DNA of 64,000 bases from positions 310,001-374,000 of the forward strand of contig NZ_JARHUG010000001.1 of NCBI RefSeq assembly GCF_029223185.1, written 5' to 3'. The stretch comes from Aliiglaciecola sp. CAU 1673 (lineage in GTDB: Bacteria; Pseudomonadota; Gammaproteobacteria; Enterobacterales; Alteromonadaceae). Under the pieces are notes generated by a model. That model made no database searches. It was not told the origin of the DNA and saw only the letters and a list, made by a program, of their open reading frames with translations. Position 1 is the stretch's first letter. Every line of letters begins with the position of its first letter. Shown one piece after another: positions 35,006 through 43,619 of this stretch. The translations under genes and the position numbers were made by a program.

Positions 35006-35229
35006 CTAACCTCGCCTTGCTGACAGAACGGTTTAAGCAAGTTTGCATCCAAGAATGGCCAAACGCCGGGACATGCAAAACATCTGTTTATGCACCTAAG
35101 CATAGTGTGCGAATCGATTTTTGGTAGAAAAGACCGGGCAAAGAAAAATTGAGCAGCGCCAGGCTGATTAGTCTGCGTCTGATACTAAATGGCGTTATAA
35201 TCTCGGCCTTTAGTATTTTGGGGAATAGC

Positions 35230-35658
35230 ATGCGAGTTTGTGGCGTAGAATTAAAAGGCAATGATGCCAATATTTGTTTATTGTCTCTGTCTGACGGGGT
35301 GTTCCAAATCCCCGACTGCCGCGCCCGTCGCCTGAGTCTCGCCGGACATGACGGGGCCGGCCTTAAGCATTTCCAATCTACCTTTGCCAAGCTGATGCTG
35401 GATTACAAAGTGGATACAGTGATAATTCGTGAACGCCCCATGAAAGGGAAATTTGCCGGGGGTGCCATCGGTTTTAAAATGGAAGCGGCGCTTGAGTTAA
35501 TGGACAACCTGGATGTGCAGACCATTAGCCAGACGGCGGTTAAGGAAGCGATCAACCGCCATCCGCTGACCATCGATTTCAGTGGCACAGGATTAAAAGC
35601 CTTTCAGGAACCTGCATTTCAAACAGCCTATGCCTATTTAATGACGCCCAAAGTTTAG
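35230..35658 (+). CDS. DUF3010 family protein
   Basis: 142 residues. It starts MRVCGVELKGNDANICLLSL and continues VDTVIIRERPMKGKFAGGAIGFKMEAALEL, the DUF3010 pattern; the strand-turn-strand start resembles an RNase H-like fold, which is inference. Function unknown, conserved in Shewanella/Alteromonas-type bacteria. The ATG at 35230 is preferred over the frame start at 35149. Its 3' end overlaps the convergent S41 gene by four bases. Confidence 0.85.
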   Translation: MRVCGVELKGNDANICLLSLSDGVFQIPDCRARRLSLAGHDGAGLKHFQSTFAKLMLDYKVDTVIIRERPMKGKFAGGAIGFKMEAALELMDNLDVQTISQTAVKEAINRHPLTIDFSGTGLKAFQEPAFQTAYAYLMTPKV

Positions 35659-36671
35659 TGAGCGCTCATTTTCAGCTGGTTTAACCGAGTTTCAATTTCC
35701 ACCTGTTGATAGTAATTGTGCTGGCCTGTTTTCAGCGTCTCCAGGGCCATTAAATAGGCCCTGTCTAAAGCCTCTGACGCCGGAACGGCAATATCTGGTG
35801 TAATTCCGACCCCTTCCCAATTGGTCTTGGTAATAGGATTGATGGCTTTGGCGAAGGGGATCGCAGCGCGAAATCCGTTTCCAAGTTCAACATAGTGCCA
35901 GGGATTTGCCCCGCCTTTGCTGGTTTCACCCACTATGATGGCTTTCTGCAGTTGCTTAAAGTTATAGGTAAACTCCTCAGCGGCAGAGAAAGTGTAATCA
36001 CTGATGAGAATGTAAATTGGCAGTTTTTCAGGGAACTTGGGACCTACACCATCGAACGTCCAGTACTCGATGGTTCTGCCGGATAGTCTGGAATAAAGGC
36101 TATTTAAATGGGTACGTTTGGCAAAGAAATAGCTGCTTATCAGCTGCACCATCTCCGCACTACCGCCGCCATTTTGGCGAAGATCAATAATTAAAGCGTC
36201 GACGTGTGACAAAAAGCCCAATGCATGGCTGACGGTCATCCTTGATGTTTCGCTGACATCGGCAAAGCCCCAAAAATCCACATAGCCGACATTGCCCTCA
36301 AGAATTTCGACGTGGTTAAAACCTGAGTTTTTGCGTGCCATTTTGCTGGACCAGCTTTCTTTGACTGCGGTGGCGTTTCCTTGCTCGAGGTTGGCGCGCC
36401 AAGATACCGAAAAATGGTGATCGAATTTGTCCAGTTCAGTAGACAGCATCTTAGCTATTTGTGAGGCATCACTCTCGCTGTGAAAGATCTGGCTTTGGGA
36501 AAGAGCACTAATGGATTGATGGATCGCATCGATATTTTCCGTTAGCACATATTGTTCGCTGATTGCCTCACTAAGTGCCTCAATAAGTTGGGCTTTGTGC
36601 TTCTGAGTAAGACTCTCTGCTTGTGCGAGTAACGGTAGAAGTAGCAATAGGGCAAAACTCTTCAGCTTCAT
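35655..36671 (-). CDS. Secreted S41-family serine protease
   Basis: 338 residues with a signal peptide (LKSFALLLLLPLLAQA). S41 (tail-specific protease) core: ALIIDLRQNGGGSAEMVQLI, nucleophile Ser in SDYTFSAAEEF, and base Lys in GETSKGGANPW. There is no PDZ domain between the helical N-terminus and the core, so it is closer to the IRBP-like/retinol-binding S41 type than to Prc. It likely cleaves peptides or misfolded proteins in the periplasm. Confidence 0.87.
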   Translation of the reverse strand: MKLKSFALLLLLPLLAQAESLTQKHKAQLIEALSEAISEQYVLTENIDAIHQSISALSQSQIFHSESDASQIAKMLSTELDKFDHHFSVSWRANLEQGNATAVKESWSSKMARKNSGFNHVEILEGNVGYVDFWGFADVSETSRMTVSHALGFLSHVDALIIDLRQNGGGSAEMVQLISSYFFAKRTHLNSLYSRLSGRTIEYWTFDGVGPKFPEKLPIYILISDYTFSAAEEFTYNFKQLQKAIIVGETSKGGANPWHYVELGNGFRAAIPFAKAINPITKTNWEGVGITPDIAVPASEALDRAYLMALETLKTGQHNYYQQVEIETRLNQLKMSAH

Positions 36672-36881
36672 TGAAAATTCTCATTCCATGCCAAAGTGGG
36701 TGTTTGAGTTACTGTACTCTTGTGACGCGCAACCAAGCTCTTAGAAACGATGGATGGACGGGTGGGCAGGACAGGATGATAGTGGCTGGGGTGATAAATA
36801 GCTCAAGTACTGTAAGAAAAAGATGAATGGGGAGACTACTAAGGGGAAGGTAAAACTATTCTTGATATTAGGAGTAACTCA

Positions 36882-37154
36882 ATGAGCGACTTTATTAACC
36901 AATTCAGCCAGGCCTGGCAGCAAGCCGACGCACCGTTCCTGGTCGTATTCGTCCTGCTTTTTCTGCTGGTGTATTTCTTGCCAGCATTGTTGGCAGTGTT
37001 TTTTAATCGCCGCCATCTGGCCAAAATCGCTGTACTGAATATTCCGGCCGGTTTTTCTCTGATCGCTTGGGGAGCGTTAATGGTGTGGGCCGTCACGGGT
37101 AAAGCGGGGGAGTATATCCAGCAAAAACTGGCTCAGCGCGGCACTACAGCGTAG
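36882..37154 (+). CDS. Superinfection-immunity-family (T4 Imm-like) small membrane protein
   Basis: 90 residues with a TAGGAG ribosome site eight bases before the ATG. Two hydrophobic segments (FLVVFVLLFLLVYFLPALLAVFF and IPAGFSLIAWGALMVWAVTG) with the YFLPALLAVF...LAKIAVLNIPAGFSLIAWG spacing match the family named after T4 Imm, which blocks phage DNA entry. Most chromosomal members have no demonstrated anti-phage role and occur singly, as here. Confidence 0.85.
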   Translation: MSDFINQFSQAWQQADAPFLVVFVLLFLLVYFLPALLAVFFNRRHLAKIAVLNIPAGFSLIAWGALMVWAVTGKAGEYIQQKLAQRGTTA

Positions 37155-37180
37155 GAAGGATAAGTCTGAGTGATTGGAGA

Positions 37181-37204
37181 GCCCTGGGCACAGCGCACCA
37201 GGGC
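37181..37204. terminator. Hairpin between convergent genes
   Basis: Seven-base stem GCCCTGG/CCAGGGC with a ten-base loop, between the immunity-family gene (+) and the DUF3012 gene (-). T-runs on either side are weak. Confidence 0.45.
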
Positions 37205-37217
37205 AAATTGAATTGAA

Positions 37218-37391
37218 TTAGTCTTTTTCGTTACCGAAGAGGCAGTGTTTGGTGAAGTCTTTGGCTTCATTGGCCGTCCACTCGCCTTTTGGCTTTTCTT
37301 TTAGCGCTTCACACCATTCTTTGGTACCTACTTCCGGTGCACAGGCAGCAAGCAGCATGGCACTTGCCAGCAGTAATCCGATCTTCTTCAT
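37218..37391 (-). CDS. DUF3012 small lipoprotein
   Basis: 57 residues. Signal with lipobox LLAAC gives an acylated Cys at 17. The mature peptide PEVGTKEWCEALKEKPKGEW...TKHCLFG has two further Cys that may bond, the DUF3012 pattern. Start ATG 37391 has GGGAG eight bases upstream. Function unknown; an envelope protein. Confidence 0.88.
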   Translation of the reverse strand: MKKIGLLLASAMLLAACAPEVGTKEWCEALKEKPKGEWTANEAKDFTKHCLFGNEKD

Positions 37392-37523
37392 GTTGTTGTC
37401 TCCCAATTAAGTTTGCAAGCCAGACAGCAATACTCCGCCATCTGCACGGTTTTTGTGTGCTAAAACCAGCTTATGATAACCGAAATTGCTGTTGGTTCGA
37501 ATGAGGAGAAGGTGGGGTTCTTC

Positions 37524-37970
37524 TCAGTCTATATCCTCTTCTTTTTTCTCCTTCAGTGCCTTCTTGGCTTTCTTAGCCTCCTCCTTTAAGCGTGCCTTTT
37601 CTTCTTTCAGTTGCTTCTTTTCCTCTTTGGCACGCTCTTTTTCGGCTTTCATGGCCTCTTTCTCGCGCTTGTGCCCTTCTTTACGACCTTCCCGTTCTTT
37701 TTCTTCGCGTGCTTTTTTCTCACCTCGCAACCGCTCCTCAGTCCATTTGTGCTCATCTTTGTCCATGTCATCCTTGTCTTTTCCGGTTTCATAGCGTTTT
37801 TCCTCAGCCCGTTTCAAGGCTTCCAGCTTCTTTTCCTCAGCTTGCTGGAGGGCATCCTTCGCTTGTTCTGCGCGATGCTCTTCCGCTTTTTCTGTTTGGG
37901 CTTGAGCGAGGTTTGACCCTGTCAATGAAGCTGACAGGGTGACAAGGGCGATAAAAGTGATTTTTCTCAT
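37524..37970 (-). CDS. Exported Lys/Glu-rich coiled-coil protein
   Basis: 148 residues with a signal peptide (TFIALVTLSASLTGSNLAQA). The mature protein is almost wholly Lys, Glu, Arg and Ala with no aromatic core, arranged as a long continuous helix or coiled coil (EKKLEALKRAEEKRYETGK, KKAREEKEREGRKEGHKRE, KKQLKEEKARLKEEAKKAKK). Function unknown; such proteins can be periplasmic spacers or bind polyanions. The complementary strand shows long pseudo-reading frames because the codons are purine-rich. Confidence 0.7.
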   Translation of the reverse strand: MRKITFIALVTLSASLTGSNLAQAQTEKAEEHRAEQAKDALQQAEEKKLEALKRAEEKRYETGKDKDDMDKDEHKWTEERLRGEKKAREEKEREGRKEGHKREKEAMKAEKERAKEEKKQLKEEKARLKEEAKKAKKALKEKKEEDID

Positions 37971-38220
37971 CTATGGATTCTCCGGTTAACGCTATAGCTT
38001 ATAAGCGTCCTTGGATTTGGGATTGGCCGAAGCAAACATCTTGGGTGACGGCGCTAACATTGTATTGAGCCTAGACCGACAACCTTATCGTTCGCAAGAA
38101 GAGCAACCGATGCTGCTTCGCACCACAATTTCGAGGTTGCTTGACATTTAGTTGGTGTGCCCCTGAGCATTCCAATATATTAAACACCGGCCTACAATTT
38201 TTACACACGGATGAAACATC

Positions 38221-39591
38221 ATGTTTGACCCAAACGCTATAAAAGAAGCCGAAGAATTTCTTAAAGCGCACCCTGGCCTTACCGGAATTGACTGCTTTGT
38301 GTGCGATACCAACGGCGTGCCCCGCGGAAAACGTATAGATCGGGACAGTTTACTCAAGGTTTACAAGTCTGGCATTGCGCTGCCTGGCTCTATTTTTTCG
38401 TTAGACATCACCGGCGATACCATTGAAGACGCGGGTCTTGGTTTTGACACCGGCGACGCCGATCAAATGTGCTGGCCCGTTCCTGGAACACTAAAAATTT
38501 CTCCGTGGCAAAAGCGCTCAATGGCGCAACTGCAAATCACCATGGTAGACGCCAACAACAAGCCTTACTTTGCTGACCCACGTGCGGTGCTTAGCGGTGT
38601 CCTGGACCGATTCAAAGAACTGCAACTGACGCCGGTAGTAGCGGTGGAGCTTGAGTTTTATGTGATTGATCGACAGCGTATAAACACCTACACGCCACAA
38701 CCTCCTATATCCCCATTTACAGGATTACGGGAAGAGTCAACCCAAGTTTACGCCATTCAAGATCTCGATGATTTTGATGAGCTGTTGGAGGATCTGGCGG
38801 ACGCCATTGAGATCCAGGATTTGCCAGCAGACACCGCCGTTGCGGAGTACGCGCCTGGTCAATATGAAATCAACCTCGAACATCGTGCCGATGCATTGCG
38901 AGCCTGTGACGATGCGTTTTTGCTTAAACGGTTAATCAAAGGCGTTACCCTCAACCATAATTTTGAAGCGACTTTCATGGCCAAGCCCTACGACGAGCGC
39001 GCAGGGTCCGGCATGCATATCCATGTGAGCCTGGTGGATAGCAATGGTATCAATGTCTTTGCCACAAAAGACGGAAGCGTGAATGCGTTGTTGAGAAACG
39101 CCCTCGGCGGCTTGATGGAAACCATGAAAGAATCGATGGCGATATTTGCGCCAAATGCCAATAGCTATCGACGCTTTCGAACAAACTCATTTGTCCCTAA
39201 TTGCCCTGCGTGGGGAGTCAATAATCGTTCTGTTTCATTACGAATCCCCGCGGGTTCCAATGATGCGTTACGTGTAGAACATCGCGTAGCCGGTGCTGAT
39301 GCAAACCCTTATTTGGCGGTGGCTGCTGTTCTTGCAGGTATGCATTATGGGATCACCGAAAAATTAGACTGTGGTCCGGAAACCGTTGGCAATGCCTATG
39401 CACAACACAAGCCCACCCTACCCAACGTTTGGTCTCATGCTCTGGATATCTTTGAAAAGGGTGAAATTGTGCCTCGTTATTTAGGAAAAGATTTTTGCCG
39501 CGTTTATCTTGCCTGCAAACGCGCTGAGAATAATGAGTTTAATTTCCATGTGTCGCCACTGGAGTATCAGTGGTACTTAAGAACCGTGTAG
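38221..39591 (+). CDS. Glutamine synthetase-family enzyme, gamma-glutamylpolyamine synthetase-like
   Basis: 456 residues. The GS fold is shown by the N-terminal beta-grasp (DCFVCDTNGVPRGKRIDRDSLLKVYKSG), PGSIFSLDITGDT, the metal-site Glu residues in VAVELEFYVID and AVAEYAPGQYEINLEH, GSGMHIHVSL (His ligand), and the catalytic-loop NNRSVSLRIPAG...EHRVAGADANPYLAVAA. The Asn-rich NANSYRRFRTNSFVPNCPAWGVNN segment is typical of PuuA-type enzymes, which glutamylate putrescine or related amines. It stands alone, without other puu genes, so the amine is uncertain. A terminator follows at 39650. Confidence 0.88.
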   Translation: MFDPNAIKEAEEFLKAHPGLTGIDCFVCDTNGVPRGKRIDRDSLLKVYKSGIALPGSIFSLDITGDTIEDAGLGFDTGDADQMCWPVPGTLKISPWQKRSMAQLQITMVDANNKPYFADPRAVLSGVLDRFKELQLTPVVAVELEFYVIDRQRINTYTPQPPISPFTGLREESTQVYAIQDLDDFDELLEDLADAIEIQDLPADTAVAEYAPGQYEINLEHRADALRACDDAFLLKRLIKGVTLNHNFEATFMAKPYDERAGSGMHIHVSLVDSNGINVFATKDGSVNALLRNALGGLMETMKESMAIFAPNANSYRRFRTNSFVPNCPAWGVNNRSVSLRIPAGSNDALRVEHRVAGADANPYLAVAAVLAGMHYGITEKLDCGPETVGNAYAQHKPTLPNVWSHALDIFEKGEIVPRYLGKDFCRVYLACKRAENNEFNFHVSPLEYQWYLRTV

Positions 39592-39649
39592 CGGGACGTG
39601 CCATAAAAAATCAGATATGGCCTGGCCTACTTTTGTAAAATTGTCATTG

Positions 39650-39677
39650 AAACGCCCAGGCAAGACCTGGGCGTTTT
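39650..39677. terminator. Bidirectional terminator
   Basis: Perfect 11-base stem AAACGCCCAGG/CCTGGGCGTTT with a five-base loop and T-rich flank, between the GS-like gene and the convergent gene at 39691. Confidence 0.88.
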
Positions 39678-39690
39678 GGTTTACAACCTA

Positions 39691-40275
39691 TTATTCGGCG
39701 AAGTACTCTTTGGCTAGCAGACGCTTATCCTGCTCGGACTTGGCATCACAAAGTGCGAATACTGTGCCAATCGCCTCTTTGGCCGGCTTGCCTTGTGCCT
39801 TTTGGGCAAGCAGAGCGGTGACTAACTCATTGGTTCGGGGCCCGGGATTGGCCGCAACATTGACACGCCACTCTTCTTCATCTGCCTCATAAGCGCTAAG
39901 TAAACTGAGCATCAAACCACCGCATGCAGTTTTGTAGCCTTCGGTGTCCTCGTTTTCATAGAAATGCACTTGTTCTTCATCAAGAAGGGATGCAGGCATT
40001 GCCTGACAGCGGTTATTGATGCTGGCGACTATCTGCGTTTCGCTGTGGCCCTGCTCCAACCCTGAATAGGCCAATTGGAACAACTGATAATCGGCACTGC
40101 CTTTTATCAGCTGCATACCATCGCTCGCCAGATTGAAAGGGAAGTTGGTGTCATTAAAGGTTTTTGCTGAAAAATACAGATTATTGGCGCGCATTTCACA
40201 ATCCAGCCCGGGCACTTGTGCCCAGGCCGAAGTTCCTGCCATCAGGATTAATAAGGAAAATATTCTTCTTACCAT
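39691..40275 (-). CDS. Secreted hypothetical protein
   Basis: 194 residues with a signal peptide (IFSLLILMAGTSAWA). Five Cys (LDCEMRANNLYFS; INNRCQAMP; YKTACGGLMLS; FALCDAKSEQD) could form disulfides. The helical, Ala/Leu/Gln-rich pattern resembles small secreted domains of unknown function. It is convergent with the GS-like gene and divergent from the gene at 40552; the 277-base gap between them shows no further gene. Confidence 0.65.
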   Translation of the reverse strand: MVRRIFSLLILMAGTSAWAQVPGLDCEMRANNLYFSAKTFNDTNFPFNLASDGMQLIKGSADYQLFQLAYSGLEQGHSETQIVASINNRCQAMPASLLDEEQVHFYENEDTEGYKTACGGLMLSLLSAYEADEEEWRVNVAANPGPRTNELVTALLAQKAQGKPAKEAIGTVFALCDAKSEQDKRLLAKEYFAE

Positions 40276-40551
40276 TGCAGTCCTCTCCCAAATAAAAAAA
40301 TTCCATTGCCCTTATGCTGCGTCAGCAATGGACGCTAGCGTTGCCTAAATAATACACAGAGGTTGAGAGAAGAAAATGGCCTGGGGAAGAATTAGTTTCA
40401 AATCTGCTGCACCATTGGATGAATGGCCTGCAACCGGCTGTTGTCCTGTATGACATTGGCGAGAAGCGTGATATCCAATCTGTGATCATGATTTGGCTTT
40501 GCCGCATTTTGTCATACACTCACTCCCCGTTTTTTACTGAGTGACCAAGCC

Positions 40552-40905
40552 TTGAATAAAACCATTAAAAAGCTAGATGACAATGTGGTTAAGGCCCTGA
40601 CTTTGGCCTGTGAAGCGGCCAAGGGCTATGCACCGGGTTTTACATGGTTGACCCATACCGCCAGCTATGAACGATTTCCCGGCTCGTTAGTGGTGACCTG
40701 CGTGTTTGATACCCAGGCCCAGTTGCAGGAAGCGATAGAAGAGGGATTGGATAAAAAGCTACGCCAGGAGATTCAGGGCCGCTTGCTACGCGCCGGCATT
40801 CGCCTTAAAGACGCCAGGCAGAATGTGCGCTTGGACAGCGAAGAGGCTTGTGCAGCAATGGATGGAGGCAATTGGATCAAACGGCTAAAACGCTTTGAAG
40901 GTTAG
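40552..40905 (+). CDS. Conserved hypothetical protein
   Basis: 117 residues, starting at TTG 40552. Cytosolic; alternating helix-strand pattern (ALTLACEAAKGYAPGFTWLTHT; GSLVVTCVFDTQAQLQEAIEEGLDKKLRQEIQGRLL). Similar small proteins occur in Alteromonadales near housekeeping genes; I cannot name a domain. Its end overlaps the convergent zinc-ribbon gene by four bases. Confidence 0.65.
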   Translation: MNKTIKKLDDNVVKALTLACEAAKGYAPGFTWLTHTASYERFPGSLVVTCVFDTQAQLQEAIEEGLDKKLRQEIQGRLLRAGIRLKDARQNVRLDSEEACAAMDGGNWIKRLKRFEG

Positions 40906-41324
40906 TCGCCGCCCAGCAGTTTACGTAGCTTTTGTTCGGCTATTTCGGCAGGTGTGAGCGGGCGCTCACTTTCTTCTTTCTTGCTGTTTTTGTCTTCAGG
41001 CGGTGCATCGCCAAATAATGCGGCCAGTTTGTCTTTAGCTGCCTGTGATTTATCTTTATAACCGCCGCCATAGGCATTGGCTTTTGGCTTAAAGTAATCG
41101 CAGAAATTAGCTTTTTCTTTATCTGTTGGCGGCTCGGCACGCTGCTCTGTGCAGTAACGACCATCGAAATGCTCACATAGCTTACAGACATGCTGGTCGG
41201 CACCACAGTGGGCACATTCTTCCCGGCGCGACATGGGCAAAATCAGCCCCTCAAGCAGCTTTCCGCATTGCCAGCAGACTATTGCTTCATTCACGATTAT
41301 TTCAACGTTCTCAAAATCTTCCAC
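40902..41324 (-). CDS. Zinc-ribbon-like protein
   Basis: 140 residues. The first ~70 carry a cluster of Cys pairs (CWQC, CAHC, CKLC) and two more Cys (YCTEQ, FCDYF), enough for two zinc-binding ribbons. The C-terminal half is charged and flexible (EDKNSKKEESERPLTPAEIAEQKLRKLLGG), like proteins that bind nucleic acid or ribosomes. No signal peptide. Function unknown; conserved in gammaproteobacteria. Confidence 0.75.
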   Translation of the reverse strand: MEDFENVEIIVNEAIVCWQCGKLLEGLILPMSRREECAHCGADQHVCKLCEHFDGRYCTEQRAEPPTDKEKANFCDYFKPKANAYGGGYKDKSQAAKDKLAALFGDAPPEDKNSKKEESERPLTPAEIAEQKLRKLLGGD

Positions 41325-41380
41325 AAAGCTTAGCGAAGATTGACAATGGGGAAAACGATTTTGAAGTTGTCATGAACAAT

Positions 41381-41405
41381 AAAAAAGGCGAGTTATACTC
41401 GCCTT
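41381..41405 (-). terminator. Terminator of the first paralogous lipoprotein gene
   Basis: AAGGCGAG/CTCGCCTT stem (41385-41405) with a TTATA loop; on the minus strand four T follow. It lies 20 bases after the stop of the gene at 41426. Confidence 0.8.
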
Positions 41406-41425
41406 GATGCTATTTCTTCAAGCTC

Positions 41426-42769
41426 TCACAGGGAAACTCTAAGGCTCAAGGTTCGATATTGATTGTATATATCCGTGTCATACCAGCTCTCGGCTTTTGA
41501 GGCCTCGGCCGTTTTTTTCAGCACTTCAGCATAAGATATTGGCGAACCATATCCTCGCAAGGTGGTAGTAATACTCTTCGGCTCGCTGCTTTCCAGTCTG
41601 CTTTCCAGCTCTTCAGGTAAACGCAGATCCGGAATATTGCCTTTTGTGGGAGCATGAATATACCAGCCTATTTCGCCACCAGTACTGTGTATGGCTCGAT
41701 ACCAGATATTGAGCTTGCCAAGATCTTCATAAGCGCCAGAGAAGTCATACTCCGAGAATCCCCCCTCGGAAATTCCTTGGCCCAATTGGAACAGACTATC
41801 ACTTAAAGTCTGATTGGGGGTAATGGGAAGAAATTCGCCGGCATCGCCGTTTGCATCCGTTCTTTTGATGGTGTTGGTATTAACTCTTACAGAAACATCT
41901 TCTACCATGAACCAGCCACTAGAGTAAAAACGCAAAAAGGTTTTATCGGATAGCGCAGGAAATACATGGATACCATCAGGCGATACACCGTTATAACTGT
42001 ATTGTCTCCATTGCATCCTGTCCGACTCGTGAGTAATGCTGTCCCACATCGCGTACTCAATATATTCGGGTTCTTCGCCCAACCAGGCATTTACCGGCAC
42101 GCCAGTTGCCGTGAAATCTTCAGGCTTAAGGGAAATCCTGGTCTGTCCCTCTACACTCACTTTACCAGCCAGGACTTCAATGCCTGTTGGTGATTTCAGT
42201 AAAACATCGACTTCTTGCTCGGCACCACAAACCTCCCGGACAAGCTCGCTGACATTCGATACTCCGACTTCCCGACCATCAGAAAGCACTTTGTATTCGT
42301 TATAGATGCCAACGAGGTTTTCGGTGGTCAGTGTGACTTCATGGCAATTACAGCCCGTGCTGTCATCAAAGTTGGGATAACGCTGGATACCCAAATCGAC
42401 CGCTCCGGTATTCAATACGGTATTTATATCTGTGGTTTCTTCGGAGTTATAGATGAACTTACCGACCGTGGTCACATGGGCTGCATTTGCCGGCCAGTCT
42501 GTGGCCAATTTACCCTGGCTATCTGTCTTCAGGGTCTTAATAATTGCACCTTGTGCATCATGTATCACCACGTCAACATCCGCGAGGGGCGATTCAATGT
42601 CGCAGCTATTATATTGCACCGTTTCCAGAATCAGCTGCGGGGCCGGGGGCGGCGTTGTTGCTCCTCCTCCACCGCTAACCGGCGCATTAGCGGCAGTCTC
42701 GCCACCGCCACCACCACAGGCAACCAATACCGTCAGGCTGCCAAATAACGCAATATGTTTCAGTTCCAT
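41426..42769 (-). CDS. Secreted lipoprotein, paralogue 1 of a dispersed pair
   Basis: 447 residues. Lipobox VLVAC puts the acylated Cys at 18, followed by a Gly/Thr/Pro linker. The start of the mature domain (LILETVQYN...CDIESPLADVDVVIHDAQGAIIKTLKTDSQGKL.TDWPANAAHV) resembles carboxypeptidase regulatory-like or Big/Ig-like beta domains. A C-rich FDDSTGCNCHEVTL segment follows. The C-terminal ~200 residues are acidic and beta-rich (DLRLPEELESRLESSEPKSITTTLRGYG). Paralogue 2 is at 53093. Function unknown; surface or periplasmic. Confidence 0.78.
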   Translation of the reverse strand: MELKHIALFGSLTVLVACGGGGGETAANAPVSGGGGATTPPPAPQLILETVQYNSCDIESPLADVDVVIHDAQGAIIKTLKTDSQGKLATDWPANAAHVTTVGKFIYNSEETTDINTVLNTGAVDLGIQRYPNFDDSTGCNCHEVTLTTENLVGIYNEYKVLSDGREVGVSNVSELVREVCGAEQEVDVLLKSPTGIEVLAGKVSVEGQTRISLKPEDFTATGVPVNAWLGEEPEYIEYAMWDSITHESDRMQWRQYSYNGVSPDGIHVFPALSDKTFLRFYSSGWFMVEDVSVRVNTNTIKRTDANGDAGEFLPITPNQTLSDSLFQLGQGISEGGFSEYDFSGAYEDLGKLNIWYRAIHSTGGEIGWYIHAPTKGNIPDLRLPEELESRLESSEPKSITTTLRGYGSPISYAEVLKKTAEASKAESWYDTDIYNQYRTLSLRVSL

Positions 42770-42922
42770 TTCCCTTTACCTCTTATTTATTCCACTTCCC
42801 GTTTTGAAGCGCGCGAATTATAACGAGGCTTTGTTTCCCGGCACAGTGTTTGGGAGCGAGGACACTGCATTTCAGATTGCGTCGCGTACCGGATGTTTTT
42901 GAGAATCGGACAGGGAGGTTAT

Positions 42923-43543
42923 TCAGGGTTGCAACAACTGCAATTGCCAGCCTTGCGCCAACCGCAGGTACTTTTCCCGCAGGTGCAGGCGATTTTCCTG
43001 AAAGGTTAAAAACTCGATGGTTTGTGGGGCAATACAATAGCCTCCCCAGTTTTGTGGTTTTTCCACACCTTTGTCTCTGAATGCTTCGCTGATGGCCTCG
43101 AAACGGCTTTTTAGATCGGCCTGGGAGTCCAGGGGGCGGCTTTGGGCAAAGGCATGGGTGGTCAGCTGGGCGTCGCGGCCACGGGTTTGCCAGTAGGATT
43201 GCGCTTTAACGTCGTCAATGGCATTGGCCTGGCCGGTCACCCGCACCTGATAGCCCATATGATCCCACCAGGCGGTCAGCGCAACCTTGGGGTTATTGAC
43301 TATATCCCGGCCCTTATCCGAGTCCAGGTAAGTGCAAAAGACAAAGCCTTCTTTATCCACCGCCTTAAGATCCACATAACGGCCGCTGGGAAAGCCGTCC
43401 TTATTGATGGTGGAAATGCAGACCGCGCTTTTTTGCCTAAGGGGCGAGTCCTTAACTGCGGCTTGCCACCACTGATTAAACTGCTGTATCGGGTCTTGCA
43501 AGGCTGTATGACTCCTTTTGCTCACTTGATGCGGTCGAAGCAT
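42923..43543 (-). CDS. pdxH: Pyridoxamine 5'-phosphate oxidase family protein (PdxH-like)
   Basis: 206 residues. PdxH oxidises pyridoxamine/pyridoxine phosphate to pyridoxal 5'-phosphate with FMN. The FMN-site pattern is visible: STINKDGFPSGRYVDLKAVDKEGFVFCTYLDSDKGRDI (flavin-binding split barrel), AWWDHMGYQVRVTGQA, SYWQTRGRDAQLTTHAFAQSRPL, and NWGGYCIAPQTIEFLTFQENRLHLREKYLR near the end. The C-terminal Trp-containing tail is shorter and less conserved than in E. coli PdxH, so a close relative rather than the housekeeping enzyme is possible. It is flanked by terminators and is a single-gene unit. Confidence 0.87.
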   Translation of the reverse strand: MLRPHQVSKRSHTALQDPIQQFNQWWQAAVKDSPLRQKSAVCISTINKDGFPSGRYVDLKAVDKEGFVFCTYLDSDKGRDIVNNPKVALTAWWDHMGYQVRVTGQANAIDDVKAQSYWQTRGRDAQLTTHAFAQSRPLDSQADLKSRFEAISEAFRDKGVEKPQNWGGYCIAPQTIEFLTFQENRLHLREKYLRLAQGWQLQLLQP

Positions 43544-43556
43544 ATCAGTTCGAGGT

Positions 43557-43588
43557 AAAAAGATAAGGATTGCTGTCGCATCCTTATC
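43557..43588 (-). terminator. Terminator of the amidohydrolase transcript
   Basis: Nine-base stem GATAAGGAT/ATCCTTATC (43562-43588) with a nine-base loop; on the minus strand five T follow (43557-43561). It lies about 30 bases after the amidohydrolase stop. Confidence 0.8.
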
Positions 43589-43619
43589 CTCTTCGCCAGT
43601 GTTTGGCGTCGCGATTCGA

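Noticed and set aside
37592-37942. Plus-strand frames of about 100-116 codons opposite the Lys/Glu-rich protein
   Set aside because: They are mirror images of repetitive purine-rich codons, giving Leu/Phe/Ser-rich frames without start signals.
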